Assembly: GCA_949293815.1 (NCBI GenBank)
Contig: CASFEZ010000004.1
Span: forward strand, 25,512 to 89,511
Direction of reading: 5' to 3'
DNA length: 64,000 bases
From: an uncultured Eubacteriales bacterium
GTDB lineage: Bacteria; Bacillota; Clostridia; Oscillospirales; Acutalibacteraceae
The notes under the pieces were generated by a model. That model was not told the DNA's origin and searched no databases. It was given only the letters and a program-made list of their open reading frames with translations. The position numbers and the translations under genes are program-made. Below, in pieces: positions 61,537-64,000 of the stretch (position 1 is the first letter of the stretch; each line of letters begins with the position of its first letter).

Positions 61537-64000
61537 ATGGCAGTATTTAAGTGTAAAATGTGCGGCGGCAGCATGGAAATCGATGCGGGTTCCAGCGTGG
61601 CCACCTGTGAATATTGCGGCACACAGCAGACCTTGCCGAAAATCGACGACGACCGGCGGGCGAATTTATACGACCGCGCCAATCATTTCCGCCGCAACAA
61701 TGAGTTCGACAAAGCCATGGGGCTGTATGAGCAAATTTTAACCGAAGACCCTACCGATGCGGAAAGCTATTGGTCGTTGGTTCTCTGCCGCTATGGCATT
61801 GAATATGTGGAGGACCCGACCACCCATCGGCGGGTTCCTACGGTGAACCGGGCGCAGTATACCTCGATTTTTGACGACGATAACTACCGCTCCGCCCTGC
61901 AATATGCCGACGCCGCCCAGCGGCAGTTGTATGAGCAGGAGGCCAAGACCATCAATGAAATCCAAAAGGGTATTCTTGCCATTTCACAAAAAGAAGAGCC
62001 CTTTGATGTATTTATCTGCTATAAAGAAACCGACACCGCCGGTCGGAGAACGCCGGACAGCGTGCTTGCCACAGAGCTGTACCAGGAGCTGACCAGGGAC
62101 GGCTTTCGGGTGTTCTTTTCCCGTATTACCTTAGAGGATAAGCTGGGCACCGCCTATGAGCCGTATATTTTCGCCGCCCTTCATTCGGCGAAGGTGATGG
62201 TGGTCCTGGGCACCAAGCCGGAATATTTCAATGCGGTTTGGGTCAAAAACGAGTGGAGCCGGTATCTGGCGCTCATTCGTGCCGGGGAAAAGAAAACCCT
62301 GATTCCCGCCTACCGGGACATGGACCCCTACGATTTGCCTGAGGAATTTTCCCATTTGCAGGCGCTGGATATGGCGAAACTGGGCTTTATGCAGGATTTG
62401 GTGCGCGGCATCCGGAAAATCACCGCCGCCGAAGCTCCCGCTGCTGCCACCACCGAGAAGACCGTGGTCAAAGAGAGCAGCAGCAATGTAAGCGCTCTGC
62501 TGCGCCGCGCCTTTCTATTCTTAGAGGACGGCGACTGGGCCAGCGCCGACGAGTATTGCGAAAAAGTCCTCGACCTCGACCCAGAAAACCCCCGCGCCTA
62601 CCTCGGCAAGCTCATGGCGGAGCTGCATGTGAGCAAAGAAGACCAATTGATTGAGCTCAAACAACCGTTTGACGGGCTTGCCAATTACCAAAAAACCATG
62701 CGCTTCGCCGATGAAGCGCTGCGCAACCAGCTGCAAAGCACCGTAGAGCAGATCAAGGAAAGAAACCGCACAAACACATATCAGCATTTGCTGGCAGATG
62801 GCCGCAGCAAAATGCAGGAAGCGCAAAAACAGATTGCGGACTATGACAAAAAAGCGGTATTCCACGCAACGAATATCACCCAGCAGCGGGTTCAGGAAGC
62901 GCTGGATGCTGCAATCAAGGCGTTCACACAGGCCGAACAATACGGAGAAACGCCGGAAGAACTGGAACAATGTACAAGCCTGCGCCAGACCTTTCAAAAT
63001 CAGGTAAACTATGACCGCGCACTTGCGCAGATGGATACCAAAACAATGTCGCTTTACCGAGAGGCGTTAAAAACATTCGAGCAGCTTGCCGACTTCAAAG
63101 ATTCCGCCGAACAAGCCACAACCTGCCGCCAGCGCATCGCAGAACTGGAAGAGAAGGAAAAACGCGAAGCAGAGGAACGCAAAATCGCCGCCGAGAAAAC
63201 AAAGAAAAAAAACCGCAAAGCTGCCATGATTGGAATACCGATTATCGTAATCGTTGATATTTTTTTGATTTTGCTTGTAACTGTTATTTTACCACTAGCG
63301 AAGTACAATCAAGGACTTGACCTTGCAACTGCGGGTGACTATGACGCAGCCATTCAGCTGTTTACGGAATTGGGAGATTTTAAAGATAGTAAGACGCAAC
63401 TCAATGAAACGCTTTACCAAAAAGGGGTAGCTCTTGAAAAAGGCGGCAACTTGCGTGGTGCTCTTGCTGCTTATGACGCAGCGGGAGCAATTAAAGATGC
63501 GGAGGGAAAAAGTGAAGCCATTCGCAGAGCACTTGCGCAAAGAATGACGATTTCTGCGAATGATTCACATTCTCTTGGGCTAAAATCAGATGGAACGGTG
63601 GTTGCAGCTGGATGGAATAGTGATGTGTCTGACTGGACGGATATAGTTGCAGTATCCGCTGGAGGATCGCACACGATTGGGCTAAAATCAGATGGTACAG
63701 TGGTTGCAGCTGGATGGAATGGGGCTGGTCAGTGTGATGTGTCTGACTGGACGGATATAGTTGCAGTATCCGCTGGAGGATCGCACACGATTGGGCTAAA
63801 ATCAGATGGTACAGTGGTTGCAGCTGGAGGGAATGAGGATGGTCAGTGTGATGTGTCTGACTGGACGGATATAGTTGCAGTATCCGCTGGAGGATGGTAC
63901 AGGATTGGGCTAAAATCAGATGGTACAGTGGTTGCAGCTGGAGGGAATGAGGATGGTCAGTGTGATGTGTCTGACTGGACGGATATAGTTGCAGTATCCG
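61537..64000 (+). CDS. Zinc-ribbon, TIR, membrane and RCC1-repeat protein, partial at 3' end
   Basis: At least 821 residues, running past the window end. N-terminal zinc ribbon (CKMCGG and CEYCGT), a helical TPR-like stretch (about 38-150), a TIR domain (about 154-290) starting EPFDVFICYKETD, with SRITLEDKLGTAYEPYIFAA where the Glu of AYEP falls where TIR NAD-cleaving enzymes have their catalytic Glu. Then long helical, coiled regions (to about 555), one membrane helix (about 563-588), a short repeat of helices, and from about residue 672 RCC1-type propeller repeats (GLKSDGTVVAAG, W-x-DIVAVSAG). NAD hydrolysis or signalling is inferred from the fold only. ATG 61537 follows AAAGGGG. Confidence 0.86.
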   Translation, partial: MAVFKCKMCGGSMEIDAGSSVATCEYCGTQQTLPKIDDDRRANLYDRANHFRRNNEFDKAMGLYEQILTEDPTDAESYWSLVLCRYGIEYVEDPTTHRRVPTVNRAQYTSIFDDDNYRSALQYADAAQRQLYEQEAKTINEIQKGILAISQKEEPFDVFICYKETDTAGRRTPDSVLATELYQELTRDGFRVFFSRITLEDKLGTAYEPYIFAALHSAKVMVVLGTKPEYFNAVWVKNEWSRYLALIRAGEKKTLIPAYRDMDPYDLPEEFSHLQALDMAKLGFMQDLVRGIRKITAAEAPAAATTEKTVVKESSSNVSALLRRAFLFLEDGDWASADEYCEKVLDLDPENPRAYLGKLMAELHVSKEDQLIELKQPFDGLANYQKTMRFADEALRNQLQSTVEQIKERNRTNTYQHLLADGRSKMQEAQKQIADYDKKAVFHATNITQQRVQEALDAAIKAFTQAEQYGETPEELEQCTSLRQTFQNQVNYDRALAQMDTKTMSLYREALKTFEQLADFKDSAEQATTCRQRIAELEEKEKREAEERKIAAEKTKKKNRKAAMIGIPIIVIVDIFLILLVTVILPLAKYNQGLDLATAGDYDAAIQLFTELGDFKDSKTQLNETLYQKGVALEKGGNLRGALAAYDAAGAIKDAEGKSEAIRRALAQRMTISANDSHSLGLKSDGTVVAAGWNSDVSDWTDIVAVSAGGSHTIGLKSDGTVVAAGWNGAGQCDVSDWTDIVAVSAGGSHTIGLKSDGTVVAAGGNEDGQCDVSDWTDIVAVSAGGWYRIGLKSDGTVVAAGGNEDGQCDVSDWTDIVAVS
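63580..64000 (+). repeat. Near-identical tandem 114-bp repeats inside the TIR/RCC1 gene
   Basis: CTAAAATCAGATGG starts recur at 63580, 63682, 63796 and 63910. The last two periods are exactly 114 bp (38 codons); the first is 102 bp, lacking four codons. The copies differ by only a few bases, and more are likely beyond the window, which suggests recent duplication or repeat-number variation. Confidence 0.9.

Noticed and set aside
1-64000. tRNA, rRNA, CRISPR, transposase or phage genes
   Set aside because: None were found on either strand; the only regular spaced repeats are the RCC1 coding repeats at 63580-64000 and the heptamers at 364-414, which lack spacers.

Overview
The window looks like chromosome of a Gram-positive, anaerobic, gut-type Clostridia, most likely in the Ruminococcaceae/Oscillospiraceae area. 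Grounds: strong AGGAGG-like ribosome sites and TTGACA-N17-TATAAT promoters throughout; meso-diaminopimelate genes of the dapL route; a citramalate synthase next to leuA; EF4, Obg and mini-RNase III housekeeping genes of Firmicutes type; and secreted dockerin and cohesin proteins. Placement is inferred from gene content; no rRNA is present. No tRNA, rRNA, CRISPR array, transposase or prophage was seen.

Layout. 1-2.4 kb: 3' end of a substrate-binding protein gene, then permease and ATPase of the same ABC importer, split by a repeat-filled gap. 2.5-9.4 kb: GPH sugar symporter, an inverted-repeat element just ahead of a uracil-DNA glycosylase gene, an orphan beta-class DNA methyltransferase, a MarR / nucleotide-kinase-like / MATE efflux operon, and a hypoxanthine-DNA glycosylase. 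9.4-13.2 kb: operon for a small secreted protein and a MacB-like ABC exporter; the secreted gene lies between 17-bp inverted repeats. 13.5-23.3 kb: branched-chain amino acid operon (ilvB-ilvN-leuA-cimA-leuC-leuD-leuB-ilvE) preceded by an Ile/Val/Leu-rich leader peptide and a terminator. 23.4-26 kb: iron-type alcohol dehydrogenase and flavodoxin with TetR-like operators, then a TetR gene. 26-33 kb: second MacB-like ABC system, trpS with a terminator-like leader, and a surface SGNH hydrolase. 33.2-42.3 kb: small membrane protein behind two unusual promoters, obgE-mrnC-yitT-lepA, a cytosolic lipase-like hydrolase, an ABC transporter and a cyclase-family enzyme. 42.4-46.1 kb: pgk-tpiA-gpmI glycolytic genes.

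46.2-58.3 kb is the most distinctive part: a short secreted dockerin protein, an MFS transporter, a secreted lipase-like protein, a DUF4091/GH123-like enzyme, dapF-dapL, a leucine-rich-repeat protein with a dockerin, a sortase-anchored single-cohesin protein, and an N-acetylmuramoyl-L-alanine amidase with a C-terminal dockerin. Together they look like a minimal cohesin-dockerin surface system with non-cellulolytic cargo. 58.5-64 kb: a membrane transporter gene with an attenuator-like leader, then an operon of an SPFH/zinc-ribbon protein, a four-helix membrane protein, and a large zinc-ribbon-TIR-membrane-RCC1 protein that runs off the window and carries nearly identical 114-bp repeats. This last operon is a second candidate for an uncharacterised (perhaps defensive) system.
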